From Tolypocladium sp. Sup5 PDA-1 (taxonomy: Eukaryota; Ascomycota; Sordariomycetes; Hypocreales; Ophiocordycipitaceae): a DNA stretch of 64,000 nucleotides. Made by a program: the position numbers and the translations under genes. Positions 43,642 through 55,091 of this stretch are shown in pieces. The stretch covers positions 310,001 to 374,000 of the forward strand of contig JPHH03000011.1 in assembly GCA_000750105.3 (NCBI GenBank), in the 5' to 3' direction. The stretch's first letter is position 1. Each line of letters opens with the position of its first letter. The notes beneath the pieces are model-generated. The model saw nothing but the letters and a program-made list of their open reading frames with translations. It did no database searches and was not told where the DNA came from.

Positions 43642-44248
43642 GCACTCGGCGGATGGCGAAAAACGAAATCAGGCCTGGCCATTCGGCGGAGGCGACTTGG
43701 GACGACCGACGACGGCACGACTCGATTACGACATCTCTTTGGGCGTCTACAAGAAAGGGGCGGTTCATTCTAGAATAGCACTGGCGAAAGAAGGTGCATG
43801 AATTTAGGTTGCGCTTTGGGACCATACGCAATAGCCGCTTAATGCACGGTTCCTTTACCACCGATACGCGCAGGCCAACATCACTCATGCGTGTCTCACA
43901 TTCCTTTTACAAAGTATATCCCGTAGCAAGCGGCTACAAGAGATGAAGTTACGTGTTGCGTTGTGGTTTTCAAGAAGACCATGTTCTCTTTGGACATAAC
44001 ACCATGGCTAATTACCACTAACATTACAGCGAGGACCGATTGTACATTCGAAGGTAACAGTGTTCGATTCTTCAACGTCTTCATTATTTGCGTCCAGAAA
44101 AAAAATACGAGCCAGTCATATGAAGTACGTATATGCCCTTGTCCATTACGAGAAGGGCCGGGCCATCCAGGCGCCTCTCTGCGAAATGTATCATGTCTCT
44201 TCCGCTCACTCCTCTATACCCCCCTTGATAGCATGTCCCCAAGCGTGA
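43642..44248. other. Convergent spacer between SERF and cupredoxin genes
   Basis: About 600 bp, AT-richer, presumably two 3' UTRs. No gene is seen. Confidence 0.45.
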
Positions 44249-45317
44249 TTAGCGCATGGCAGCCATGTTGATGGGCAGCGAGCCTGGGAGTAATGTCAGT
44301 AAGAGCAGGCTCGGGGTTCAAGAGTATTCGGGTTCTTCTCACCTCCCATGCCGCCGAAAGAGCCGATGCCTTGGTTCTGGGCAGGGAACGAGCCAGCGTT
44401 GCAAGCAGCGACACAGTTGCAGCTGCCATCTGCTCCGACAGTGCCTTGTCCAGGAGCAACGACGCCGCCGCCGCTGCCGCCAGCACCACCAGTCGGTTGC
44501 GCCACGCCGGCCGAAGAGCTCACAGAGCCGGCAGGTGCCTGGTTGCTTGGAGGAGCCCCAGCACCGCCGCCAGTGATGGGAGAGGCTTGTCCGGTTCCGT
44601 TCTGGGCGATGGCCATGGACTGGAACAGGGCTTGGGTCTTTTCAGCCGTGGGGTTTATGGAGAACACCATGCCCTTGCCGCAGTGGCCCTTCTGTCGGCA
44701 GTAGAACCCTATGCATCGCGGTTAGCAGGGAGGTATCCTCGAGTGAAGCGGGTGTCCGACTTACACAGAGGGGTGGTGGCCATGACTTGCATGGCAACCT
44801 GCGGCGGCGGCGAGACAGTGTTGTTGGGGTTCGCCAGGAAACCCGAGTCCATGCCACCTCCGAGAGCCTTGCAGGGCGTGTCGAAAGGAGACTGGGTCAC
44901 GGTGTGGTTCTGCGAAAGGAATTCGAAGATGACGGTGTCGCCAACAGGAACATTGTTAAGCTGGTCGGGCTGGTAGACGAGGCCGCCCGGTCCTCCAACC
45001 TTGACCGTATGGGTGGCGCCCTTGGCAGGAACCGCGGTCGTCTGTCCTCCGGCGGTGATGGTCTTGGTGACGGTGACTTGCTTGTTGATCGTTGTCGTGG
45101 CCGCGCCGTTTCCAGGGTTTGCCCAGATGATGATGACCTCGGTTTGGGAATTGACCGTAATCCCTTCGCCCTTCATTCCCTTGACAACAGTGATACCACG
45201 CTCGCTGAGCTCGGTTTCCACGTTCGGCGAGAGGTTCGTCGGCGGGTATACGTTGCGAACCTGGCGCGCCATTGACAGAGGCGCCAAGGCCAGTCCGAAA
45301 GTTGTCGAGAACTTCAT
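44249..45317 (-). CDS. Secreted cupredoxin (extracellular blue-copper-like protein)
   Basis: Extracellular plastocyanin-like protein, common in fungal secretomes. Exons 45317-44765, 44708-44343 and 44283-44249 give 317 residues. The N terminus (MKFSTTFGLALAPLSMARQV) is a plausible signal peptide, weaker than usual. The cupredoxin domain is about residues 105-205. Likely type 1 copper ligands are His in KGATHTVKVGG, Cys in WFYCRQKGHCGKGM, the following His and the Met. WFYC is formed only by splicing. FDTPCKALGGGMDSGF is the conserved pre-strand motif. A Gly/Ala/Ser-rich low-complexity tail contains CNCVAAC. The last exon encodes just 11 residues (ending INMAAMR) and has no hydrophobic GPI segment, unlike many relatives. 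Confidence 0.82.
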
Positions 45318-47143
45318 GATGACTTATCCGTGCCGAAGCGTTCGAGGGAGTGACGGGGCTCTGCTCGCAAGGTTATGCTCTGAAAGGTATCGAAGCAAGA
45401 TTGGCCAAGCGACAGAGGGTGCCGGATAGCGAGTGCCTGCTCGTGATGGATCGAAGAGGAAGAAAAGAGAGACAGAGACAACGAAATGAGCGCAACTCAA
45501 GAAACACCTGAAGAGAGATACGAGGAAAGAAACAGAAAACCCACCGGGTTGGGAATGGGGGAAGTCTGAGGTTATATTGAGCATGGCGATCCAACACGCC
45601 CCATGCCATCCCATGTCTGGCACGGGCATGGCGGTCCCTGGCCGAACCACACCCATGACACCTCCGTATCCTGAGCCCAGCCCTGGTGTTTTCGGGGCCA
45701 AGCGCATCCGATTAAGCAGCATTGACAGCCGGGCAACGCGGGAGCTTGGGGTATGCGGATGAAAGTTCTGTGACAGCTTTGTCTCAAGTCGTGTTTGGAG
45801 GTGTTCCCCCAGGATCCTTGCCCTTTCCTAAAACGGCCATGGCTGAGCTGCATGGAAGCCTCCTTCCGCAGCGCAACCTTGAAATTTTTCATCTTTTCTC
45901 GATAACGATGTATTGGAACCGGCTTGCCGTTCATCTCGGATCTCGAACATTGCATCTCTTGTTTTACGGAGCCGTGATACCCGGTTGATGTTTCTTAAAT
46001 CTCGTCGGGTCGTGCATGCTGAGGCAGCATACTCGTAAGCCACAAGTTCCCACAACTACACGCTTGGACCACAGTTGGATGCCCTCCCGCTTACACCAAC
46101 GGGACCCATGGAAGAACCGAAGCAGCATCCACCAGCACGCTTCACAGCCAGAAAACCACGCGACTCACAATTACGCCTTTACTTATGAGTAGCGGAATTA
46201 ATCGCGGATACGTGCTCCGTACAGTTAGCTGCCTTGGCCGGTATCTATGACGCCCAGGAGCTGTACTTGGCAGCTTCAGGCCCGCTGAGTGGCTCAAACC
46301 GCCAACTCCGTGATGAAACCCGGCTCCTGAACATCTTGTCAACGCCACGGGCTTGGTCACTTTACCCATAGTCGAACCAAATTGCGCGTCCAGCTTGGCC
46401 TCACTTGGCTTGTTCGGCCGAAGGCGGGTTGCGGAGGAAGCAGTGGCCGCGGCCGGCCCTGTCGATCCCGTTTGGTAGGCATGGATGGGGTCCGCCATCC
46501 TCAGCTGGGTACGCGGCATCGATGGACTCTCTGCAAAGTTGCTGCCGTGTCACGATATATCAAATGCGTCCGGCTTCGCACTTCCGTAGAGCCTTCATCG
46601 TTGCAAGAATGAAACAATGTTGAATTAAACCTCAAGCAAGGCTGAACAGTGTTGACACTCCAAGTTGCCGTTCATCCGGATGTAGACATTAGACTCATAC
46701 CATGGCAACTATTCTCAACAGCGCCATCGGCATCCAGCAAAATTCTGTTCTTTCGCAGCCTTATTAATCGCGGCTTTCGAAATCGGCCTTCAATTTGCCA
46801 GGACTCGGGTCGAATTCTCGCCGGTGCTGGCGCATGAAACGGGCTCTTCGGACCGTCAGCATCTGAGCCACCATGAATTCATGTGGCCAAGGCAGCATGT
46901 CCGTTTCAACTTCGCCGTAGTGGAAATGGTGCATATTTTCTTGGTGGTTGGGCTTCTCTTCACTTGCCTCGCTCTGATACAGCGGAGGCCAGGGGCATCA
47001 TCACGCTGTTCCATCCGCACAGTAGTGCAACACGCCGCGTCGCAGGACCCCACCACAGCTCACCCCAGCCCGTGCACCGAACCCCAGATCCAACCCGACA
47101 TCGTCACTCGTAATCGTTGCAGCGTCCCGACTCAGCCGTTTGG
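45318..47143. other. Gene-free 1.8-kb spacer
   Basis: Lies upstream of the cupredoxin gene and downstream of SMN. Scattered short frames (for example 46142-46519 minus, 46824-47204 plus) have no domain. A CTCCGTAC word is near 46215. No mobile element was recognised. Confidence 0.45.
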
Positions 47144-47921
47144 TCATGACGGAGATTGCTCAGCCTGTTGCTGCCGCTGCTGCCCCTCGTACAGACCAGT
47201 GTAATACCCCGCGTAGTACCACGACATCATGAGCTTCTTGAGATTTTCGTCTTGTACTGGAGGCCTCGTCAGCAAACATCCGTCGTCGCCCTGCCTGTCA
47301 AACCCATGGGCTTGGCAACTTCATGCTTGTACTCACTTGATCCCATGATGGCTTGAGGTGGAAATGTCACCGGAACTTGGTCTGCTCCACTACCCGGTGG
47401 CGGATCGTGCGTCCCGGTTGTTGAGGCCTGTCGCGCATTAGAGATCTTCAAGTCTTCACCGTCAGATTCATAGACGAGGAAACAAGATCGCCCATGATTG
47501 ACGCGCAAGGACATGGCAAACGTACGTTTTCCAGGTTCTCATCAACAGACATGACTTCTCCTCCCCCTTCTTCTTGTCCTGAGGCATTCGGCTGACCATC
47601 AACGTGGTCGTCTTGAACCTCGGCTGGGGCGCTGCCCTGGGTTCTGTACGCGTCGTCAACGGCAGCTCTAAAGTTTTCAGTGACGTATTAAGAGTCTGGA
47701 CTCACATGGACGGGTCGTCCCCTTCGATGTCCTTGACGCTGCCGCCTCTCGCGTGAACGCTGTGGTATTTCTAGTCCAGTTTTAGCAACGGCCAAGAAGC
47801 GTGTGGACGTTTCTGGTGTCGGCCATACCTTGTACTCGTTCAGAGCCTCGTTCCAGGAGTCAACAAGTGCAGAGTCATCCCAGATCTTCTTGTGGTTCGT
47901 CCTGTTTCGTTCTGCCGCCAT
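47144..47921 (-). CDS. Survival motor neuron (SMN/Yab8) orthologue
   Basis: Core of the SMN complex, which loads Sm rings onto spliceosomal snRNAs. Proposed exons 47921-47829, 47770-47706, 47643-47526, 47427-47337 and 47256-47144 give 159 residues. The N-terminal Gemin2-binding motif is KIWDDSALVDSWNEALNEYK continuing into KYHS across intron 1. The C-terminal YG-box oligomerisation helix is NLKKLMMSWYYAGYYTGLYE, formed by the last exon, followed by a Gln-rich tail. No Tudor domain is present, as in S. pombe. The first, fourth and fifth exons are firm. Exon 3 could start 24 nt earlier (but that intron would be only 38 nt) and exon 4 could start 18 nt earlier; neither choice changes frame. It is divergent from the NOP15 gene. 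Confidence 0.8.
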
Positions 47922-48416
47922 GATGGCTGTGCTCGAGGCCGTTTCGTGGCGAGCAGTTGATGTTTGTTGTCGGATGTGAGGCGACGGGTGAGCTCGCTGC
48001 TGAAGAATTCAAGGCTACGAAGTACCCAAGCACGGAGTACCTCCCTCCTAGCTGGTCGCAGCCCAGAACACAGCAAGCCGGGGAAACAGAGGCCTGAGGC
48101 AAAAGTTTCGTATTTCGGAGAAGTCTCTCTCTTCTCATCTATTAAATTGCACCATCGTCCGTTTGCGCATGACTTGGGCAGACGAGATTGGCTCTGTCGG
48201 GTCTCGAAGCTCAACAACTCAGCTGGTGACAGCACTGGACATTGTCCCTGGATTGGCAACCGCTAGCGCTCCAAACCCCACCACCAGCCGCTGATAAACT
48301 GATACGCCGCCCTCACCGCTCAATCACCATGGCAGAATCCCAATTTTTTCCTCGCCAACCCAGATTGCGTTGGCTGGCACTTCTTGCACAGAGCAACAAA
48401 CTCCCAGATTACCACA
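47922..48416. promoter_or_regulatory. Divergent promoter of SMN and NOP15 with an upstream ORF
   Basis: 495 bp between start codons. The words TACGAAGTAC (48016-48025) and ACGGAGTAC (48032-48040) belong to the dispersed palindrome family. An ATG at 48329 in a strong context (TCACCATGG) opens a 39-codon frame ending at 48448, overlapping the NOP15 start in another frame. Confidence 0.5.
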
Positions 48417-49645
48417 ATGGCACCAGAACTCAGGAAAAGAAAGGGTAAGAATCCAATCGCATCATCAACGACTAAAACTAACATTTCGCAGCCGCCCCCG
48501 CCCCCGAGGCCAAGAAAAGCAATGGAACCCCGACCAAGGTGGCTGAAAAGCCCACCGCGAAGCCAAAGCGCAAGGGTGAGTTTTTGCGTCGCGATGCGAT
48601 GCCGTTTGTAGTTTGCTGACCTAGCGTGTCGATAGCTGCCGACGATGCTTCGCCCGTGTCCCTGAAAAAGCAAAAGTCGACCAAGAAGACGGCCATTGAA
48701 GAGAAGCCTGCTGAGAAGCCCGTTGAGAAGCCCGCCAAGGCGACAAAGACCAAGAAGTCCACCAAGAAGGCCGAGGCCAAGGTGAAAGAGGTGGAAGCCG
48801 CGCCCGCCGAGGAAGCACCGGATGCTGAGGAGCAGGAGGATGACGGCATGCTGCTTCTCGCAGACGATCTGGACTCGAGCGACGAGGAGGTCGCAGATAA
48901 TGGCTCCCTCTTCAAGCCTGGGCAGGAGGTTGGCAAGATCCCCGAAGTTTCCAAAGAGGTTCTGAAGGCGGCCAAGCCCACCGGCGAGCGCGGCGTTGTC
49001 TACATCGGCCGCATCCCCCACGGTTTCTACGAGCACGAAATGAGGCAATACCTGACGCAGTTTGGCCCCGTCACCAGGCTTCGCCTTTCACGAAACAAGA
49101 AGACGGGCGCCAGCAAGCACTTTGCCTTTGTCGAGTTTCGGGACGAGAGCACGGCCGAAATCGTCGCCAAGACCATGGACGGCTACCTGCTATTTGGGCA
49201 CATTCTCAAGGTCAAGCAGGTCCCGAGCAGCCAGGCTCACGAGGAGCTGTTCAAGGGTGCCAACAGGAGGTTCAAGAAGGTGCCATGGAACAAGATGGCC
49301 GGCCAGAAGCTTGCGAAGCCGCAGACAGAGTCTGCTTGGGAAGCAAAGGTCGAAAAGGAGCGGGACAACCGGGCGAAGCAGGCTGCTAAGCTCAAGGCCA
49401 TCGGCTACGAGTTTGATGCGCCCGAGTTGAAGGAGGTGCCCGCACCCGCACCAATTGAGGAAGTCAAGGCTATCGAGGCTGCCCCTGCTGGGAATGAGGA
49501 CGGGGACAAGGCAAACGAGGCCGATGCCAAGGAGCCGGAAGCGAATGACCCTGCGCCCGAGGTGAAGACGATATCGGCACCGAAGGCGAAGGCAACCAAG
49601 GCGAAGGCATCAAAATCCGGCAAAGCGAAGAAGGCAAAGGCTTAG
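48417..49645 (+). CDS. Nucleolar RRM protein, Nop15/NIFK-like (60S ribosome biogenesis)
   Basis: RNA-binding protein of pre-60S particles needed for ITS2 processing in yeast (Nop15) and the relative of human NIFK. Exons 48417-48444 (28 nt), 48492-48575 and 48636-49645 give 373 residues. The first two exons encode a Lys/Ala/Pro-rich start (MAPELRKRK). The N-terminal region is Lys/Glu-rich with an acidic cluster (LDSSDEE). A single RRM follows: RNP2 GVVYIGRIPHGFYEHEMRQY, RNP1 KHFAFVEFRDE, then GHILKVKQV. After the RRM comes the family-specific FKGANRRFKKVPWNKMAGQK. The C terminus is a long Ala/Lys/Glu tail with repeated KAKA units, longer than in yeast. The ATG at 48629 gives a shorter frame without exons 1-2, but a clear intron precedes it. 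Confidence 0.87.
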
Positions 49646-50600
49646 GATGTTGGTTTTATTCATAGTTCTACATAGGCGCACGAGGTGCAGTAATGTCCAC
49701 AAGCATGACTTGAATGCTCGAGGACAAATTTTTCCTACGTGTGTATGTATGTACGCACATAAGCGAACCCAAGGCACTCACGAAAACAAAATCGAGCAAG
49801 CAATGGGATTATGAAAGGCGAGACGATCTACTTCGCGCGAGATTATGAACAAGCCACTAGACAAGATCTTGCTCAGAAGTGTGAAAGGCGAAGATGATTG
49901 TAAGATGAAGAGAAAAAAGAAGAAGCTAGAGAGAAGCGCGCGGTCGATGAAGATATGGGGGCTGGTGCCTGACTAAGCCGCGCCATCTAGGTCCAGAATC
50001 CTTTCTCATGATCTTGGCAAAGATGTTCCAAAATTCATATTGCAGGTATCAATGGTGCGTTGCCGTTTGTGCTAACTCGTATTCGCTTTTAGCTCATTGT
50101 GCGGTTGGCCCCCTGGGCAGGTGTTTTGGATGGTATTGACGCTTCATGGTGGCGCTGGCTCGTATAAGCAGGCCAGCCGCAATAATGAACAGACTCGGCT
50201 ACGAAATATACCTGGTACAGCTGTCAGTATCCTTGGAATTGAGACTTTATTTCAGAAAATGGTTAAGGTTTCTCCTGTGCCCTTTTACATTTCATCTACG
50301 TCCGTACCTCCGTACGATTTTCTCCAACAGGGCCACGGCACCGGCACCTGTAGCGGGAGCGCGTGGCGGGCGTAAGACAATCCGCAGACGGCGAATCGGT
50401 GCCAGCACGGCCGATTGTGGTGTCTCGTGGCACGCTAAAGTTCCACGTTCCACTTGCGTTCTGGCTGAATTGACGTTTGTGCTTCCGCCGAGCCTCACCA
50501 CCCAAACAGAGCGGGACAGGACAATCGATTGTCACGACCGCGGAAGCGACACGGCACCGATGCAGCTCCTCTGACTGCTGCTGCACCCGAAGCCCTGACC
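49646..50600. other. Intergenic spacer
   Basis: About 950 bp between genes in the same direction; the 5' part is A-rich (AGAAAAAAGAAGAAG near 49910), probably 3' UTR and flank. No gene is seen. Confidence 0.4.
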
Positions 50601-52446
50601 ATGTCCTCGACGCCGGCAACGGAGCCGACCCAGGCGTCCACCTCTGGTGCGCGTTGTTCCCCTCCAATTGGAACGGAATACCGTGTTCTGATGATGCTGA
50701 TGGATGCGCAGCACCCAAGAAGAAGGCCAATAGGAGGAGGAAGAATGCGAACAAGACCAAGGAGCCCGTGCAGGCCAGCAACGGCGACGCGCAGCACGAG
50801 AACGACAACGACGAGCTCGACGACGAGCTAGAAACCCCATCACAAGCCGTGAGTCCTTCGTCTGCTTACCTTGCGATCGATGGACACGTATCCCTGACTG
50901 CATCTCTCGCAGGACCGCTCTACCGACGCGAAGAAACCCGAAGGCAACGGCCATGTTGTAAAACCATCGAACGACGGGCACATGGTGGCATCATCGCAAC
51001 AACCCGAAGGCGAACGGACAGACCACTCAGACCCAACGGCCAAGCTGGAGGCAATGGGCAAGGAGCGGGAGGCCCTGCGAGCCGAGGTGGAACAGCTACG
51101 TAAGCAGCTCGAGAGCATCCAGGAGACTCACGAGCAAGAAGTCTCGCAGCTCAGGACGGACCTCGATGACAGCAACAGCGCCAAGGAGCACGCCGAGGAG
51201 CAGTACCAGATCCTGCTCGGCCGGGTCGAAAAGATCAAGGAATCCCTGAGCGACAGGCTGAAACGCGACAAGGCGGAGCTAGAAGAGGCCAGGGAGCGCA
51301 TAGAGGAACTAGAAGCACAAAACGAAGAGCTCCAGGGCTCGGCACAGTCCTCGGGCGAGGACTTTGAGAAACTCAAGGAGGAGCTGCAAGATGCAACGCG
51401 GGAGCTGACCACGCTTCGCAGTCGCAATAACCTCTCGGCGCACAACTGGCTCAAGGAAAAGGACGAGCTGATCAGGACCGTCCAGCACCTCAAGGAAGAG
51501 ATGGAATCAACATCCAACGCCATGGGCGAGTGGGAGGTCCTGGCCATGGAGGAGCGGTCTATCAAGGAGAGCCTGACGGACAAGGTCTCGGAGCTCGAAG
51601 AGCAAGCGTTTGCGCTGAGGCAAGGCTACGAGACCGCCGCCGCCGAGCGCGACAGCCAGGCGACGCTCGTCGATAACCTGCAAAACGCCCTGCGCGAGAT
51701 CCAAGACGCTCGGAAGAAGGAGCTCAGGGAGATGGTCGAGACGACCGAGGCACAGCTCCAGGCGCAGAAGCAGCTGGCGCAAGACGCCGAGGCGCGGCGC
51801 ACCGAGGCGGAGGGGGCCAAGGACGAGCTATCAAAGGAGCTGGAGCGGACGGCGCCGTTTGAAAAGGAGGTCAAGGAGAAGAACCTGCTGATTGGCAAGC
51901 TGAGACACGAAGCAATTGTGCTAAACGACCACTTGACCAAGGCGCTGCGCTATCTAAAGAAGTCCAAGCCGGAAGACAATGTCGACAGGTACGTGCTGTT
52001 CTCAGATACTCCCGCGCCACTTTCAAGAGGCGATCTCACTGACCACGCTGTGCAGACAAGTCGTCACGAACCACCTCCTCCACTTCCTCACCCTGGACCG
52101 CGGCGACGTCAAGCGCTTCCAGGTCCTGCAAGTCATGGCCGGCTACCTCAACTGGACCGACGAGCAGCGCGAGCAAGCCGGCCTTTCACGCCCCGGCGGC
52201 TCGGGCGGCAGCTTGCGCCTCCCCCTCTCGCCCTTCCACCGCACGCCGAGCTCGCCGTCCCTCAACGCGGACCTCTTCTCGGAGCCGACGTCGGCCAAGG
52301 ACAAGGAGTCGCTGGCGGAGCTGTGGGCCGGGTTCCTGGAGCGTAGCGCGCAGGAGGGCTCGGGCGATGGCCATGCGCCGCCGTCAAGGAAGGATAGTAC
52401 GAGCAGCGCGGCGACGGGGACGGGGCGGCCGGAGTCGAGGGTGTGA
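50601..52446 (+). CDS. rud3: Golgin with GRAB domain, Rud3/GMAP-210-like
   Basis: Cis-Golgi coiled-coil tether recruited by Arf1-type GTPases. Four exons (50601-50646, 50712-50848, 50913-51988, 52056-52446) give 549 residues. The N terminus is Lys/Asp-rich. A continuous coiled coil spans about residues 85-390 (for example AMGKEREALRAEVEQLRKQL, then EELEAQNEELQGSAQ). It ends in the GRIP-related Arf-binding domain: NLLIGKLRHEAIVLNDHLTK, ALRYLKKSKPEDNVDRQVVT and HFLTLDRGDVKRFQVLQVMA. This domain is interrupted by intron 3, so the splice at VDR/QVV is needed for Golgi targeting. The tail is Ser/Pro/Gly-rich with LSPFHRTPSSPS. The first exon encodes only 15 full codons, and its GTGCGC donor is weaker than the others. 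Confidence 0.87.
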
Positions 52447-52685
52447 TGCGCATGACTTGATGCATGGGGTAATATCGGGGGGGGAGTTCATGGAGCAAGG
52501 TCCCCCGGCGGGTCTACGGTTTGTGGTGGACCGATACCTGGAATGAGTAGATGCTTCGCAGCGGGAGATGTAGAGGCGGGAGTTGTACGTGAACCACACG
52601 GTGAAGGAGTCACGTTTCAACAAACACAAGCGCGAGGCCGTAAGAATGTGGCATTCTCTGCCACCATGAAACAATTGTCTCTTGT

Positions 52686-53824
52686 CTATTTACCGCTCCC
52701 AGTCACCTCCTGATGCAGCGGCTGCAGCACGCTCTGCGAGTACGCCTCGGCATCCCTCGAGATGGTCTGGATATCGATCCTATTGCTGAGCGCATCGTTG
52801 ACGCCCTCGATGACCTCCCGCTCCTCCATGACCTCGCGCATGAGGCGCACCTCGTGCGTCCAGTACGCCTGGCTGCGCGCGCGCAGGTCCTCGTCCCGCA
52901 GCGCCGTGTTCTTGATGATGCCCACGGCGTTCATCCTGCTCTTGACGGACATCAGGCCGCGGTTCACGAGCTCGACGCGCTCAGCGGGCGACGGCGGCTG
53001 CGCGAAGGCGCGGTTCGTCGACGACAGGTAGAGCACCCAGCCGAGGAGGCCGTCGAGCGCCGCGAGGGCGACAAGCCGGTAGTTGCGCGTCGACCAGTAG
53101 AAGAAGTCGACGTCGGGCAGCCGCAGCGCCCGCGCGTTGGCCTGGTAGCCGTACGAGCTGACAAAGTAGACCTCCAGCCCGGCGAGGACGAAGCCGGCAA
53201 TGGTGGCCAGGGCGCGCCACTGCGAGCCGTACTTGCTGGTCCACGACGGGCTCGTGACGACGGTCACGGCGATGAGATTCGCGAGGTGCGGCCACAGGAT
53301 CGCCGGCAGCGCGTAGTAGAAGTAGCTCTTGGGCTCGTCGACGCTGCAGAACGGACAGTCGGCGAGCACGTCCGGCCCAAACTGCATATACAGCAGCCTG
53401 CTCTCGAGGTTGACAAACTTGGCCCGGAGCACCTCGTCGCTGCGCGTGAGGGCGTTGCCGGGCCGCAGCGCGGCGACGCGGTTGAAGAGCACGTCGACGG
53501 GGATCTGCAGGCGGCTCTGCGTCGCGGCGAAGAGGTTCTCCGGGGCGAGGGGGCTCAGCGTCTTGAGGAGGCACGCGGCGGCGAGGAAGAAGAGCAGGGC
53601 GAGGGCGGTGCGCGCGGGGGCGGGCACGGGCTGGACGGCGAGGCCGCGGGCGCGCGAGGCGGAGCGGACGGAGCGGTAGTAGGAGATGGCCTTGGGGAGG
53701 AGCATGGGCCCGAAGAAGAGGAGGAGGGAGCGGATGCTGTGGCGGGCGCGCGGTGGTTAGCAAGAGACTCTCGAGGACGTTGGGGGCTTTAGGGGCGTGC
53801 GTACGAATCCCAAGGGATCGCCAT
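52686..53824 (-). CDS. Conserved fungal multi-pass membrane protein of unknown function
   Basis: Exons 53824-53805 (20 nt, MAIPWD plus part of Ser) and 53736-52686 give 356 residues; the 68-nt intron has GTACGC, a GCTAAC branch and CAG. Spliced, the start reads MAIPWDSIRSLLLFFGPMLL. Hydrophobic segments lie at about 8-22, 48-64 (ALALLFFLAAACLLKTL), 150-170 (YALPAILWPHLANLIAVTVV), 187-205 (LATIAGFVLAGLEVYFVSSY) and 228-248 (LVALAALDGLLGWVLYLSST). A conserved motif FVNLESRLLYMQFGPDVLAD precedes the Cys pair CPFC. The C-terminal part is a soluble amphipathic helix region. Homologues in Pezizomycotina are sometimes labelled chorismate synthase, but nothing here resembles that enzyme. Location may be mitochondria or ER; not determinable. 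Confidence 0.72.
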
Positions 53825-55091
53825 GGTGGGTGGTTGCGAGGCAGGGAGGCTGTCCTGCTCGGGCCAGAGTTTGAGGTTGACGAGGCTGATGGTGATGATG
53901 GAGGCAGTGGAAGGTTACAGGTGGCGTCACTGGCAGGGACCCAGGGGCCAGGGCAGCGTGGTGGGACCGGGCCGTGTGGGGCCTTGCATGACAATGCCGC
54001 CGATGTCCCGTCTTTGACCTTTTGTTTGCTGCAGTCTTGTTTTCCATTTTGCTTCCACGCTGCCGTTTATGGAGCATTTACTGTACGTGAGTATTCACCA
54101 TTTACTGTCAAGCCGTTGATTGGTAAATACTCAGTGACAGTGCCTTGGGTTATAGCATCCACCGGTGTGCCAATGGTGGAAGTTGTTGGAGCTCCCCGGG
54201 TTCCGTCCCGGCCTTGCGTTTGCACCACGCATACGGCATGTTTGGGGAGGTCAGATAACGCATGATCTCGTGATTCCTTTTCGAATGCGAACGAGTCACG
54301 ATGCCGAGCCTCCATCTGAGGTCCGAGTTGATGCCCTCCAATGCGGCTCTCGGGCCCGAGAGTGTCCCCCCGGGTACGAGCCAGCCAAATGTCTCTGCGG
54401 CAAAACGGATCTCGGATGCCGCACCTGTCAGCTTCACGGCAGGGCATCCATCCGATTGGTGTGCCTGTGGAAACCGCTGTTGCTGGACGAGGGTCTGGCC
54501 GCCCGTACATCAGTACAGGAGAGCAGCACCTGCAGGCACCACGAGTTCTCCTCAAATGCTTTACAGCGCTCCTCACAATCCATTTCACAGGCATTACGCG
54601 TTCCTCCATTTACAGCCGTTAGCCGTTGACGCCCATTGCCCTGCGAAGCCAATCCTTTCCAGACTCGGCCCTCGCACTTGTCCGGTGTCCGAGACTAACC
54701 GCATGGCACTCGCTCGCTGAGCACCTACATACATACGACAGCAGCTGGCGCGTCCTGCGAAAACGAGTCGTAGGGCTGATGAGGCGCCAGCGGCTGGAAC
54801 ATGGAATTGTGGATCAAGATCATTCAAACGCTGTGGACGCTCTGATGGATATATAAGAAGATGCGCGTGAGGTGGGTGCCACGGTGCAATTGAGTACGTC
54901 CGTATGCCAAGATTTTGTATGAATTCAGACATTCATATCCGATCAGTGATAGTAGACGCTCTGGTCATCCTCGCCCCTGGCAGCAAATCAACATCTTCCC
55001 TCCACCAGCCATCTGACTTACAAGACCTCACTTACACCGAGGCTCACCTCCAGACACACCTACAACAACCCACACCCAGCTTCAGCCCATC
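53825..55091. promoter_or_regulatory. Divergent intergenic region, about 1.3 kb
   Basis: Lies between the minus-strand membrane protein gene and the plus-strand FAD monooxygenase. Open frames at 54067-54720 on both strands overlap and lack domains. The last 200 bp are CA/C-rich leader. Confidence 0.45.

Noticed and set aside
52713..53792. 359-codon plus-strand frame over the 53-kb membrane protein
   Set aside because: Mirror frame of low complexity; the spliced minus-strand protein has family-level conservation.
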